Assembly: GCF_963677715.1 (NCBI RefSeq)
Contig: NZ_OY782493.1
Span: 124,001 to 188,000 of the forward strand
Source of the DNA: an uncultured Bacteroides sp.
Lineage (GTDB): Bacteria > Bacteroidota > Bacteroidia > Bacteroidales > Bacteroidaceae
Direction: 5' to 3'
DNA: 64,000 nucleotides
The notes below the pieces were generated by a model that was not told the origin of the DNA, searched no databases, and worked only from the letters and a program-made list of their open reading frames with translations. The position numbers were made by a program, and so were the translations under genes. The stretch's first letter is position 1. The number at the start of each line of letters is the position of its first letter. Below are positions 1 to 9,387 of the stretch, one piece after another.

Positions 1-569
1 ATAAAGGACTTTTTAAAATAGCATTATTATTAATTTCCTCTCCGGCTAAAGCCTGGGAGGAAATTTCTTTCCATGAGGATAGACGCTCGGTATTTATTGA
101 GTTCGTGTATCCCATGATTGGTTTTTGCGGACTCTCTGTCTTTATAGGCTCTTTACTGGCCAATGGATGGGGCGGGCCGCTTAGTTTTCAAATAGCGATG
201 ACACAGTGCTGTGCAGTAGCGGTGGCTCTGTTTGGCGGATACTTCGGGGCGGCTTATGCCCTAAACCTTTTGGGAGTGAGATTGTTTGGCTTAAAGAATG
301 ATATATTATTAACGCAGCAGTTTGCCGGATACTCCATGGTAGTTCTCTTTTTGATTAATATCGTGATGGGGGTGTTGCCGGACTTTAGTGTAATAGGTTG
401 GTTGCTTCAATTCTACCTGATATACGTGGTGTGGGAAGGCGTTCCGGTATTGATGCATGTTGAAGAGAAAAAAAGGTTGAGATATACCATAATGGCATCT
501 GTCTTGCTGATTTTATGCCCGGCTATCATTCTGATAGTGTTCAATAAGCTCACTGTAATACTTAACTAA
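1..569 (+). CDS. Yip1-family integral membrane protein, 5' end cut by window
   Basis: The open frame runs from the first bases of the window, so the start codon lies just outside. The visible N-terminus contains [10 protein letters not shown], a segment typical of Bacteroidales Yip1-domain proteins. It is followed by about five hydrophobic membrane segments and a short charged loop (EEKKRLR) before the last one. An internal ATG at 105 would delete this conserved start and is not the real one. It lies 7 bp before smpB and is probably co-transcribed with it. The biochemical role is unknown; bacterial members are only described as polytopic inner-membrane proteins. The family call rests on sequence pattern, not on a search. 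Confidence 0.75.
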   Translation, partial: KGLFKIALLLISSPAKAWEEISFHEDRRSVFIEFVYPMIGFCGLSVFIGSLLANGWGGPLSFQIAMTQCCAVAVALFGGYFGAAYALNLLGVRLFGLKNDILLTQQFAGYSMVVLFLINIVMGVLPDFSVIGWLLQFYLIYVVWEGVPVLMHVEEKKRLRYTIMASVLLILCPAIILIVFNKLTVILN

Positions 570-576
570 AGGAAAA

Positions 577-1029
577 ATGAAACTGGCTTCTATAAATATA
601 AAGAATAAACGTGCAACGTTTGATTACGAACTGACGGATACTTATACGGCAGGTATCGTGCTTACGGGTACGGAAATTAAATCCATCCGCTTGGGTAAGG
701 CCAGTTTAGTGGATACATTTTGCTTTTTCGCCAATGGCGAATTGTGGGTAAAAAACATGCATATAGCTGAGTACTTCTATGGTTCATACAACAACCACAG
801 TGCGCGTCGCGACAGAAAGTTGCTGCTCAGCAAAAAAGAACTGAAAAAACTAGATCGGGGAACGAAAGAAACGGGCTTTACCATTGTGCCCATTCGTCTA
901 TTTATTAGCGAAAAAGGGCTCGCCAAGGTTGTTATTGCATTGGCCAGAGGTAAAAAACAATATGATAAGCGTGAATCTCTGAGAGAAAAAGACGACCGTA
1001 GAGACATGGACAGAATGTTTAAGCATTGA
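577..1029 (+). CDS. smpB: SsrA-binding protein SmpB (trans-translation)
   Basis: 150 aa, the normal SmpB length. It binds tmRNA and delivers it to stalled ribosomes so that the nascent chain is tagged and the ribosome freed. The family core is clear: [19 protein letters not shown] at the N-terminus, then [22 protein letters not shown] and the basic C-terminal tail [21 protein letters not shown], which enters the ribosomal A-site channel. It starts 7 bp after the Yip1-like gene and ends against the next membrane-protein gene, so the three are probably one unit. Confidence 0.96.
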   Translation: MKLASINIKNKRATFDYELTDTYTAGIVLTGTEIKSIRLGKASLVDTFCFFANGELWVKNMHIAEYFYGSYNNHSARRDRKLLLSKKELKKLDRGTKETGFTIVPIRLFISEKGLAKVVIALARGKKQYDKRESLREKDDRRDMDRMFKH

Positions 1030-1031
1030 CG

Positions 1032-1958
1032 ATGAAGATGTTTCTCCGACGGTTGTGGAAATGCATAAAACAAGCTTTACCAAAGGCGGGTAAAACAAGT
1101 CTTTGGCTTCTAAAGATCGTACTTCCTGTGTCTTTGCTTGTTCGCCTGATGCAATATTATGGTCTTATTGCTATTTTAGCTGACTATCTACACCCGTTAT
1201 TTAACTTCATAGGATTACCCGGCGCCACAGCCATTGTGTTTATTACCAGTATTTTCCTCCCTCTTTATGGCACAATTGCCGTGATGACTTCATTGGCCAT
1301 GAACATGCGTGAGGCTACTATACTTACTTTGATGTGCCTGGTAGCTCACAGTTTGTTGGTGGAGTGTGCCGTGATGAAAAAAACCGGTTCTTCTTTTATC
1401 GGGATGATTGCACTACGCATAGGAATGGCTTTTGTAGTGGCTATATTCCTGAATACCGTGTTGCCGGTGAACAATACACCCTTTATGATGGTTACGCAAC
1501 CAGAAGATTATGCTTCGCTCGTTCCGTTGCTGGTATCATGGATAGAATCTTCGTTACTGTTGGTGGTTATTATTATGTTGATTATCACTACGTTAATGAT
1601 TCTGCAACGAGTGTTGCTCGAGTTTAATCTGATTGAATCTATTTCTCGCCCGCTGCGTCCTTTGATGAGAATATTCGGATTGGGAGAGGACGCTCCTTTT
1701 TTCTGGTTGGTGGGCAATCTGGTTGGATTGGCTTATGGTAGCGCTGTGATGATAGATATGGTTCAGGAAGGTAAGCTGACGCTTAAGGAATCGAATACAT
1801 TGAATCATCATTTGGCTATATCGCATTCATTACTGGAAGATACTTTGCTCTTTGCCGCATTGGGCATTAATATAGGAGTGATAATGGGCACCCGGGTTCT
1901 TTTTGCTATGGCAGTAGTGTGGGGACGTCGGCTTATTACAACAGTTTTTAATCATTGA
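1032..1958 (+). CDS. Nucleoside-recognition (GATE) domain membrane protein
   Basis: About 308 aa with many hydrophobic segments. It resembles the nucleoside-recognition or spore-maturation-like (SpmA/SpmB) membrane proteins that occur widely in non-sporulating Bacteroidales. Two gate-like halves can be seen: VFITSIFLPLYGTIAVMTSLAMNMREATILTLMCL near residue 70, and NLVGLAYGSAVMIDMVQEG with HLAISHSLLEDT near residues 230-270. The substrate is unknown. I chose ATG at 1032. A TTG at 1026 overlaps the smpB stop and would add only two residues. A divalent-cation or nucleoside transport role is possible but is not shown by the sequence. Confidence 0.75.
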   Translation: MKMFLRRLWKCIKQALPKAGKTSLWLLKIVLPVSLLVRLMQYYGLIAILADYLHPLFNFIGLPGATAIVFITSIFLPLYGTIAVMTSLAMNMREATILTLMCLVAHSLLVECAVMKKTGSSFIGMIALRIGMAFVVAIFLNTVLPVNNTPFMMVTQPEDYASLVPLLVSWIESSLLLVVIIMLIITTLMILQRVLLEFNLIESISRPLRPLMRIFGLGEDAPFFWLVGNLVGLAYGSAVMIDMVQEGKLTLKESNTLNHHLAISHSLLEDTLLFAALGINIGVIMGTRVLFAMAVVWGRRLITTVFNH

Positions 1959-1998
1959 TTTGTAGCCGCAAATCAATTCTTTACTCAATTTAGTTATA

Positions 1999-4740
1999 AT
2001 GAAAAAGACTATTCAGCAACTTGCATCCGAGCGCATTCTTATATTGGATGGCGCTATGGGAACCATGATTCAGCAATATAATCTTCGCGAAGAGGACTTT
2101 CGCAACGAGCGGTTTATGCACATATCCGGTCAGCTAAGAGGGAATAATGACTTACTTAGCCTGACAAAGCCCGGGGTGATACAAGAAATACATCGTAAGT
2201 ACCTAGAAGCGGGTGCCGATATCATAGAGACTAATACATTTAGTGCTACTACCGTGTCGATGGCCGACTATCATGTGCAGGAGTATGTGCGTGAAATGAA
2301 TCTGGCGGCAGTGAAACTGGCTCGCGAAGTGGCCGACGAGTATTCTGCCAGGACGCCCGATAAGCCTCGCTTTGTGGCCGGCTCTGTGGGGCCTACCAAC
2401 AAAACCTGTTCGATGAGTCCGGATGTGAACAATCCTGCTTATCGCTCTTTGAGTTATGACGGATTGGCCGTTGCCTATCAACAGCAAATAGAGGCATTGC
2501 TTGAGGGAGGAGTGGATGTTCTTCTGATAGAAACAATTTTTGATACGTTGAATGCCAAAGCGGCCATCTTTGCTGCCGAAAAGGCGATGAAGGTTACGGG
2601 AGTTGAAGTGCCTGTGATGATTTCTGTTACGGTTTCGGATATAGGCGGACGCACACTTTCCGGACAAACACTTGATGCTTTTCTGGCATCTATTCAGCAT
2701 GCCAATCTCTTCTCTGTGGGGCTTAACTGCTCTTTTGGCGCCAGCCAGCTTAAGCCGTTTTTGGCACAAATGGCGGCACGTGCTCCTTATTATATAAGTG
2801 CATATCCCAATGCAGGCTTACCCAACAGTTTGGGTGCATACGACCAGACACCGGAACAAATGGCCGAACAGATAAAAGAATACATCGATGAGAAACTGGT
2901 GAACATCATTGGTGGTTGTTGCGGCACTACGGATGCTTATATCGCTAAATACACCGAACTGATTAAAGGTGTGACTCCGCGTGTGCCGGTGGCTAAGCCC
3001 GATTGTATGTGGATATCCGGTTTGGAACTGCTCGAGGTGAAGCCGGAAATTAATTTTGTGAACATTGGTGAGCGTTGCAACGTGGCCGGTTCGCGCAAGT
3101 TTCTCCGGTTAATTCAGGAGAAGAAGTACGACGAGGCTCTTTCTATAGCCCGAACGCAAGTTGAAGACGGAGCCTTGATTATCGACGTGAACATGGATGA
3201 CGGATTGCTGGAAGGGGTGGAAGAGATGACCACCTTCCTGAACCTGATTGCTTCGGAACCGGAGATAGCTCGTGTGCCGATAATGATAGACTCTTCCAAG
3301 TGGGAAGTTATTGAAGCCGGACTGAAGTGTTTGCAGGGAAAGTGTGTGGTTAACTCCATTTCTCTCAAAGAAGGCGAGGAGGTTTTCTTGGAACATGCCC
3401 GCGCTGTGAGGCAGTATGGTGCTGCGGTAGTGGTAATGGCTTTTGATGAGAAAGGACAAGCGGATACAGCTCGGCGAAAGATAGATGTATGCGAGCGGGC
3501 CTATCGATTATTGGTTGATAAAGTAGGTTTTAATCCGCACGATATTATTTTCGATCCCAATATTTTGACTGTAGCTACGGGCATTGAAGAGCATAATAAC
3601 TATGCGGTAGATTTTCTTGAAGCTACTGCTTGGATACGAAAAAATCTGCCGGGTGCTCACGTTAGCGGCGGAGTTAGTAATCTGTCGTTCTCTTTGCGTG
3701 GCAATAACTACATTCGTGAAGCAATTCATGCTGTGTTTCTTTATTATGCCGTTCAGAAAGGGATGGATATGGGCATTGTGAATCCGGCTACTGCGGTGCT
3801 CTATACCGATATTCCGGCGGATGTACTTCAGATAATAGAAGATGTGGTGCTGAATCGTAGGCCCGATGCTTCCGAACAGTTGATTGAATTGGCCGAAAAG
3901 TTAAAGTCGGTTGCTTCCGGAGACACGCAAGTAGTAAGGCATGATGCCTGGCGAGACGGAACATTGGAAGAACGCCTGCAACATGCGCTGGTTAAGGGTA
4001 TTGGCGATTTCTTAGAAGACGATTTGGCCGAGGCTTTGCCGTTGTACGATAAAGCGGTTGATATAATCGAAGGCCCGTTGATGAAAGGTATGAATTACGT
4101 AGGCGATTTGTTTGGCGCCGGAAAGATGTTTCTTCCTCAGGTGGTAAAAACGGCCCGCACGATGAAGAAGGCAGTTGCTATTTTGCAACCTGTTATTGAG
4201 TCGGAGAAGCATGAAGAAACTACTTCGGCAGGAAAGATATTGATTGCTACGGTCAGGGGCGATGTACACGATATCGGTAAGAACATTGTGTCCGTAGTGA
4301 TGGCTTGCAACGGATATGAAATGATTGATTTGGGGGTAATGGTACCCTCCGACATCATTATAAAGCGGGCCATTGAAGAAAAAGTAGATATGATTGGGCT
4401 GAGCGGACTGATTACGCCTTCGCTTGAAGAGATGGTACACGTGGCTTCCGAACTCGAGAAAGCCGGTCTTAACCTTCCTTTGATGATAGGCGGTGCTACC
4501 ACGTCAAAGCTACATACCGCATTGAAAATAGCTCCGGCTTATCATGCTCCGGTGGTATATCTTAAAGATGCTTCGCAAAATGCAGGGGTGGCATCGAAGT
4601 TACTTAATCCCCTCACCAGGGATGCCTTTGCCAGAGAAATAGCCGATGAATATGAACTTCTCCGCAAGAAGGGGAAACCGGTGCAAAAGGAAGTTGTTTC
4701 GCTGGAAGAGGCTCAAAAGAATAAGCTCAATCTGTTTTAG
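1999..4740 (+). CDS. metH: Cobalamin-dependent methionine synthase, lacking the AdoMet activation domain
   Basis: Transfers a methyl group from 5-methyltetrahydrofolate to homocysteine through cobalamin. The domain order is homocysteine-binding (about 1-320), pterin-binding (about 345-610), helical cap (about 650-740) and B12-binding Rossmann fold (about 745-880). Zinc ligands are seen at Cys244 (LNCSFG) and Cys307-Cys308 (GGCCGTT). The cobalamin motif DxHxxG is at residues 755-760 (DVHDIG), with later SGLITPS and GGATTS motifs. The protein stops at 913 aa, right after the B12 module. The roughly 330-residue reactivation domain of the 1227-aa Escherichia coli enzyme is absent. The frame has no sign of breakage, so the short form looks genuine. 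The 40-bp gap upstream is too short to hold a cobalamin riboswitch. Confidence 0.96.
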   Translation: MKKTIQQLASERILILDGAMGTMIQQYNLREEDFRNERFMHISGQLRGNNDLLSLTKPGVIQEIHRKYLEAGADIIETNTFSATTVSMADYHVQEYVREMNLAAVKLAREVADEYSARTPDKPRFVAGSVGPTNKTCSMSPDVNNPAYRSLSYDGLAVAYQQQIEALLEGGVDVLLIETIFDTLNAKAAIFAAEKAMKVTGVEVPVMISVTVSDIGGRTLSGQTLDAFLASIQHANLFSVGLNCSFGASQLKPFLAQMAARAPYYISAYPNAGLPNSLGAYDQTPEQMAEQIKEYIDEKLVNIIGGCCGTTDAYIAKYTELIKGVTPRVPVAKPDCMWISGLELLEVKPEINFVNIGERCNVAGSRKFLRLIQEKKYDEALSIARTQVEDGALIIDVNMDDGLLEGVEEMTTFLNLIASEPEIARVPIMIDSSKWEVIEAGLKCLQGKCVVNSISLKEGEEVFLEHARAVRQYGAAVVVMAFDEKGQADTARRKIDVCERAYRLLVDKVGFNPHDIIFDPNILTVATGIEEHNNYAVDFLEATAWIRKNLPGAHVSGGVSNLSFSLRGNNYIREAIHAVFLYYAVQKGMDMGIVNPATAVLYTDIPADVLQIIEDVVLNRRPDASEQLIELAEKLKSVASGDTQVVRHDAWRDGTLEERLQHALVKGIGDFLEDDLAEALPLYDKAVDIIEGPLMKGMNYVGDLFGAGKMFLPQVVKTARTMKKAVAILQPVIESEKHEETTSAGKILIATVRGDVHDIGKNIVSVVMACNGYEMIDLGVMVPSDIIIKRAIEEKVDMIGLSGLITPSLEEMVHVASELEKAGLNLPLMIGGATTSKLHTALKIAPAYHAPVVYLKDASQNAGVASKLLNPLTRDAFAREIADEYELLRKKGKPVQKEVVSLEEAQKNKLNLF

Positions 4741-4819
4741 TTATTAAATAGAAAGGAATTGAATGTGTATGTTTTGCAGATGAAATGTGTTCGTTTTGTC
4801 TGTAAAACATGCACTTTTT

Positions 4820-6211
4820 TTATTTCTTTATCTTTTTCTTGTATACCTCGTAGCGACTCATGATGTCGCGTACAAAGTTATATGTTTCAATGCCGCGGAA
4901 GTAGCCGTTTTTACAAACCGGATCGGTGAAATATTCCTCGTTACTTTTCAGTAGAATGTAGTTCTCTACGTTGTTGCGCCATACGAATTTGTTCTTTCCG
5001 TACTTACCGGCCAAGGCCATGGCATCGGAAATATGTCCCAGTCCGGCATTATAGGAAGCCAGAATGAACTTTGTCCGTTCCTTTTTGTCCGGAATCATTC
5101 GCAGGCTGCGATTGGTTGAGGAGATATATTTGATAGCCGCTTTGATGCTCTCCTCGGGATTCTGTTCTTTACCGGTCGGAATGCCCATGGCATGGGCCGT
5201 GGCCGGCATTAGCTGCATCAGTCCCTTTGCTCCGGCCCATGAGATGGCCGTAGTGTCGAAGTTAGACTCCGTATAGGCCAGTGAAGCCAGCAGGCGCCAG
5301 TCCCAATTAATCTTTTTGGCGTATTTCTTAAATAACTTGTCGAAATGAGATATTTTGCCTTCGCGCAGCGATAAAATGGGTGAATGGATAATGGATTTGC
5401 TGATTTCGAAATAACGCTTTGTGCTGGCTTTGTAGGCCGGAGATGTAAGGTTCTCTTTGTACCACTTAGTGGCGGCCTGCTCCAGTAGCGGACAGTCTTT
5501 GCGTACGGCCCAGGCAGATCGTTGATCAAAACTGATAGAGAGCTGGATGTTCAGATTCGGATAGTATGTGGTATTGAGACGTGCCAGGTCATTGTCGCAT
5601 ACGGTATACGGAATCTTGCCCTGATAAACCTGCGTAATGAGATCTTCCGTAGTAATGCTGTCTCCTTTTACCGAATGGATATGAATGCCCCCTCCCAACT
5701 CTTTATTGAGATTGACGAGGCGGTCAAAATACTTGCCGGGCTTTACATAAACGTCTTTTCCTATTAGTTGAGTAACATCGGTCAGTGGCCTTACCTTCCC
5801 GTAGGCCCGTTGCACAATCACCTGATGAGTAATGATTTCTTCTCCGCAATACGAAAGACTGTCTTTAAGTTCTTTGGTTATGGGGAGGTTGTAGGCAATC
5901 ATATCGCCTTCCTTGTTGCGGAGCTTATGTATCAGTTCGGGAACATTGCGTGCTACTTCTATCCTCAGCTTTAGTCCCAGGCTTTTAGCAAACTGTTGGC
6001 TCAATTCGTATTGAAAACCCATCTCTTGTCCGCGATAGATAAAATAGGAGGTGGAGCTGTATAGGGTGAGTACCACCAATTCTCCGCTGTCTTTCATCTG
6101 AGGCAGATCATACTTTTCGGCTTCTCCGGTGCTTCGATGCTTGTTTAGACAAGCCGACACGGAAAGGAGCAGAATAAAGAGAAGGATCAGAGACAGGCGG
6201 TGATTTGGCAT
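4820..6211 (-). CDS. mltF: MltF-like lytic transglycosylase lipoprotein (SBP domain + SLT domain)
   Basis: 463 aa. The N-terminus is a lipoprotein signal ending in SVSAC, so the protein should be anchored in the periplasmic leaflet of a membrane. Residues of about 40-270 look like a family 3 solute-binding domain (GELVVLT, YIYRGQEMGFQYELSQQFA, GKDVYVKPG). Residues of about 295-440 are an SLT lysozyme-like domain with the catalytic glutamate in YTESNFDTTAISWAGAKG, then LMQLMPATA and SYNAGLGHI. This architecture matches MltF, which cleaves peptidoglycan glycan strands to give 1,6-anhydromuropeptides. It converges with metH and is 30 bp from udk on the same strand. Confidence 0.88.
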   Translation of the reverse strand: MPNHRLSLILLFILLLSVSACLNKHRSTGEAEKYDLPQMKDSGELVVLTLYSSTSYFIYRGQEMGFQYELSQQFAKSLGLKLRIEVARNVPELIHKLRNKEGDMIAYNLPITKELKDSLSYCGEEIITHQVIVQRAYGKVRPLTDVTQLIGKDVYVKPGKYFDRLVNLNKELGGGIHIHSVKGDSITTEDLITQVYQGKIPYTVCDNDLARLNTTYYPNLNIQLSISFDQRSAWAVRKDCPLLEQAATKWYKENLTSPAYKASTKRYFEISKSIIHSPILSLREGKISHFDKLFKKYAKKINWDWRLLASLAYTESNFDTTAISWAGAKGLMQLMPATAHAMGIPTGKEQNPEESIKAAIKYISSTNRSLRMIPDKKERTKFILASYNAGLGHISDAMALAGKYGKNKFVWRNNVENYILLKSNEEYFTDPVCKNGYFRGIETYNFVRDIMSRYEVYKKKIKK

Positions 6212-6241
6212 CTTTTATGAGCTGTAATTAGTCATTTCTTG

Positions 6242-6850
6242 CTAAAGTAAATGCTTTTTGATGTACATGGTTAGTATATCAATAGCCACTTCATTGCTTC
6301 CTCCCTCGGGCACAATAAGGTCGGCATAGCGTTTGCAGGGTTCGATGAACTGTTGGTGCATCGGTTTCAGTACACGTATGTAGCGTTCCATTACGGCTTC
6401 CGCGGTACGTCCCCGCTCTATCACGTCGCGCTGAATTACGCGAATGAGGCGTTCGTCCGGATCGGCATCTACAAAAACCTTTAAATCCATCATGCTTCGC
6501 AGTTTCTTATCGCACAAGGCAAGGATTCCTTCGATGATAACTACTTTGCGGGGCTCGATATGTATGGTTTCGGGTTGCCGGGTACAAGTGAGGTACGAAT
6601 AGGTGGGTTGCTCAATGCATTTGCCTTCTCTGAGCAGAGATACATGTCTTGAAAGCAGGTTCCACTCAAAAGCGTCGGGATGGTCGAAGTTAATGTTTTG
6701 TCGCTCCTCTACCGGAACATGGCTACTGTCTTTGTAGTATGAATCTTGCGGCAATAAAACGACTTCTCCTTTGGGGAGACTTTCTACGATTTTCCGCACG
6801 ACAGTAGTTTTTCCTGATCCCGTGCCGCCGGCTATTCCTATTATTAACAT
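6242..6850 (-). CDS. udk: Uridine kinase
   Basis: 202 aa. Phosphorylates uridine and cytidine to UMP and CMP in pyrimidine salvage. The Walker A motif GGTGSGKTT is at residues 8-16. The family segments QDSYYKD, NFDHPDAFEW and VIIEGILAL follow, with the arginine-rich lid region RVIQRDVIERGRT. Length and order agree with Udk. The upstream intergenic region carries a good Bacteroides-type promoter on this strand (GTTG, 20 bp, TATATTTG at 6915-6946), shared with the divergent Dabb gene. Confidence 0.95.
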   Translation of the reverse strand: MLIIGIAGGTGSGKTTVVRKIVESLPKGEVVLLPQDSYYKDSSHVPVEERQNINFDHPDAFEWNLLSRHVSLLREGKCIEQPTYSYLTCTRQPETIHIEPRKVVIIEGILALCDKKLRSMMDLKVFVDADPDERLIRVIQRDVIERGRTAEAVMERYIRVLKPMHQQFIEPCKRYADLIVPEGGSNEVAIDILTMYIKKHLL

Positions 6851-6914
6851 TCGTTGATGGTATGTAATGATGTTATTCGAACAATATAGATTACTTTTGT
6901 GTAATCAAATTATG

Positions 6915-6946
6915 CAAATATAGAAACAATTCATTAAAATAGCAAC
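6915..6946 (-). promoter_or_regulatory. Promoter of udk, Bacteroides type
   Basis: On the minus strand the -33-like box GTTG (6943-6946) is 20 bp from a perfect -7 element TATATTTG (6915-6922). The udk start codon lies about 65 bp downstream. On the plus strand a separate TACTTTTG at 6892-6899 could serve the divergent gene at 6949, but it has no clear -33 box. Confidence 0.55.
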
Positions 6947-6948
6947 GT

Positions 6949-7248
6949 ATGGTTAAGCACATTGTATTATTTAAACTGAAAGAGAATGTTTCGGTAAACG
7001 AGAAACTGGTAGTGATGAATCGCTTTAAAGAGGCTATAGAAGCACTTCCTGCTGAGATATCTGTGATTCGCAAGATAGAAGTGGGACTTAATATTAACGC
7101 TGACGAATCGTGGAATATTGCTTTGTACAGTGAGTTCGACTCGCTGGATGACGTGAATGTCTATGCCACTCACCCTGCTCATCTGACTGCCGGAAAAATT
7201 CTGGCTGAGATAAAAGAAAGCAGGGCATGTGTGGACTATGAATATTAA
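6949..7248 (+). CDS. Dabb-family (stress-responsive A/B barrel) protein
   Basis: 99 aa, a usual size for single-domain Dabb proteins. The start MVKHIVLFKLKE is the typical first strand with the conserved HIV/HVVLF pattern. Later YSEFDSLDDVNVYATHPAH matches the YxxFxs...Y..HPxH signature. These proteins form dimeric ferredoxin-like barrels. The bacterial role is generally unknown, and a small-molecule binding or heme or aromatic turnover role is only a guess. It lies 27 bp ahead of the dsbD-like gene and may share a transcript with it. Confidence 0.85.
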   Translation: MVKHIVLFKLKENVSVNEKLVVMNRFKEAIEALPAEISVIRKIEVGLNINADESWNIALYSEFDSLDDVNVYATHPAHLTAGKILAEIKESRACVDYEY

Positions 7249-7275
7249 AATAACTCAACTTTAAACAACGTAAGA

Positions 7276-9312
7276 ATGAAAAAGATACAATTATTGCTAT
7301 TCGTCTTCACTCTCGTCGTTTGCAACCTGCATGCGCAGATTCAGGAACCGGTTAAGTTTAAAACGGAGCTTAAAACTCTGTCGGCTACTGAAGCTGAGAT
7401 TATCTTTTCGGGTACGATAGAGAACGGTTGGCATGTGTACTCTACCAACCTGCCCGACGGCGGTCCTATCTCGGCTACGCTTACAGCAGAGAAAATGCAA
7501 GGTGCTCAACTTGCCGGCAAGTTACAGGCCCGCGGCAAAGAGATCACGAACTTTGATAAGATATTCGAGATGAGGCTGCGCTTTTTTGAGCATTCGGTGC
7601 AGTTTGCGCAAAAGATAAAGATTACCGGTTCTTCCTATAACGTTGAGGGGTATCTGGAATACGGAGCGTGCAACGATGAAAGTTGCTTGCCGCCTACGCA
7701 GGTTGCCTTTAGTTTTTCGGGAAAAGGCGTCGCCGGTGCTTCGACATCCGATAAACCTGTAGTTACAGCTGTTGTGCCTTCTGCTAAGAAGGCTGCTTCT
7801 GAGGCGGACAGTTCTGCTGTGCAGGCGGCTTCTATGGTAGTAAAGGGCGATACAACCGTCGTTGCAACAACTGTGGGGGCACAAGATTTATGGGCTCCCG
7901 TTATCAACGAGTTGCATGCTTTTGGCGAAACGACTTCCCAAAAGGACATGTCGTGGCTTTACATCTTTATTACAGGGTTTTTGGGCGGATTGTTGGCCCT
8001 TTTTACTCCTTGTGTGTGGCCCATCATCCCGATGACGGTGAGTTTCTTCCTTAAACGTAGCAAGAATAAGAAAAAAGGCATACGCGATGCATGGACGTAC
8101 GGTGCGTCTATCGTGGTTATCTACGTTACGCTTGGCCTGGCTATCACTTTACTGTTTGGTGCAAGCGCCCTCAATGCGTTGTCTACCAATGCTGTGTTCA
8201 ATATCCTTTTCTTCCTGATGCTGGTGGTGTTTGCCGCTTCATTCTTTGGGGCATTCGAAATCATGTTGCCTTCTAAATGGAGCAATGCGGTAGACAGTAA
8301 GGCGGAAGCTACGAGCGGATTGCTCAGTATCTTTTTGATGGCGTTTACTCTGTCTTTGGTTTCGTTCTCTTGCACCGGTCCCATCATTGGTTTCTTGCTG
8401 GTACAGGTTTCCACTACCGGAAGCATTGTGGCGCCGGCTGTCGGCATGCTTGGCTTTGCCGTCGCACTGGCCTTGCCGTTTACGCTGTTTGCTCTTTTCC
8501 CCTCTTGGCTGAAGTCTATGCCGAAGTCCGGCGGATGGATGAATGTGATTAAAGTAACCTTAGGATTCTTAGAACTTGCCTTTGCCTTGAAGTTTCTGTC
8601 AGTGGCCGATTTGGCTTACGGCTGGGGCATACTCGACAGAGAAACGTTTCTCTCTTTGTGGATCGTGATGTTTGCTTTATTGGGCTTCTATCTGTTGGGA
8701 AAGGTGAAGTTCTTGCACGATGATGATGAGACGAAAGTAGGAGTAGCCCGCTTCTTTATGGCGGTTATCTCGCTGGCCTTTGCCGTTTATATGGTTCCCG
8801 GTTTGTGGGGCGCACCGCTTAAGGCAGTCAGCGCCTTTGCACCCCCTATGAAAACGCAGGATTTCAACCTTTATACCAACGAAGTAACTGCCAAGTTCGA
8901 CGATTATGATATTGGTATGGAGTATGCCCGCAAAAACGAAAAGCCGGTGATGATAGACTTTACCGGATACGGATGCGTAAACTGCCGTAAAATGGAACTG
9001 GCCGTGTGGACGGATCCTAAGGTGGGCGGCATTATTAAGAATGATTATGTACTGATCAGCCTATATGTAGATGATAAGAAGCCGTTGCCCGAACCTATTA
9101 AAGTAACCGAAAACGGAACCGAACGTACGCTACGCACCGTGGGCGATAAGTGGAGTTACCTGCAACGGGTGAAGTTTGGTGCCAATGCACAACCCTTCTA
9201 CGTATTGCTCGATAATAACGGCAAACCGCTCAACAAATCGTATGCTTACAATGAAGACATAGCCAAATATGTAGACTTCTTGCAAACGGGTTTGGAACAT
9301 TACAGGAAATAG
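7276..9312 (+). CDS. dsbD: DsbD-like thiol:disulfide interchange protein
   Basis: 678 aa. It begins with a signal peptide (KKIQLLLFVFTLVVCNLHAQ) and an N-terminal periplasmic DsbD-alpha-like beta domain (about 25-150, with CNDESCLPP). About eight membrane helices from residue 225 follow, including the paired-cysteine positions FTPCVWPI and SFSCTGPI. A C-terminal thioredoxin domain has CVNC at residues 567-570. Such proteins carry electrons from cytosolic thioredoxin across the inner membrane to periplasmic reductases, which fits the TlpA and thioredoxin genes elsewhere in the window. The linker at about residues 155-205 is rich in Ala, Ser and Thr. Confidence 0.92.
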   Translation: MKKIQLLLFVFTLVVCNLHAQIQEPVKFKTELKTLSATEAEIIFSGTIENGWHVYSTNLPDGGPISATLTAEKMQGAQLAGKLQARGKEITNFDKIFEMRLRFFEHSVQFAQKIKITGSSYNVEGYLEYGACNDESCLPPTQVAFSFSGKGVAGASTSDKPVVTAVVPSAKKAASEADSSAVQAASMVVKGDTTVVATTVGAQDLWAPVINELHAFGETTSQKDMSWLYIFITGFLGGLLALFTPCVWPIIPMTVSFFLKRSKNKKKGIRDAWTYGASIVVIYVTLGLAITLLFGASALNALSTNAVFNILFFLMLVVFAASFFGAFEIMLPSKWSNAVDSKAEATSGLLSIFLMAFTLSLVSFSCTGPIIGFLLVQVSTTGSIVAPAVGMLGFAVALALPFTLFALFPSWLKSMPKSGGWMNVIKVTLGFLELAFALKFLSVADLAYGWGILDRETFLSLWIVMFALLGFYLLGKVKFLHDDDETKVGVARFFMAVISLAFAVYMVPGLWGAPLKAVSAFAPPMKTQDFNLYTNEVTAKFDDYDIGMEYARKNEKPVMIDFTGYGCVNCRKMELAVWTDPKVGGIIKNDYVLISLYVDDKKPLPEPIKVTENGTERTLRTVGDKWSYLQRVKFGANAQPFYVLLDNNGKPLNKSYAYNEDIAKYVDFLQTGLEHYRK

Positions 9313-9319
9313 AGCATAA

Positions 9320-9371
9320 CAATATATGTAATCCCCGATAACATTATAAGTTATTCGGGTTACATATATTG
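9320..9371. repeat. 52-bp imperfect inverted repeat between the dsbD-like gene and the next gene
   Basis: Twelve bases starting CAATATATG (9320-9331) pair perfectly with 9360-9371. A second block (9332-9342 with 9350-9359) pairs with two mismatches. There is no T-run on the plus strand, so this may be a transcript-stabilising or processing hairpin, or an operator, rather than a simple intrinsic terminator. Confidence 0.6.
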
Positions 9372-9387
9372 TAAACGAAATGAATAT

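Noticed and set aside
1959-1998. Cobalamin riboswitch before metH
   Set aside because: Only 40 bp separate metH from the previous gene; a B12 aptamer needs about 200 nt and no B12-box was seen.
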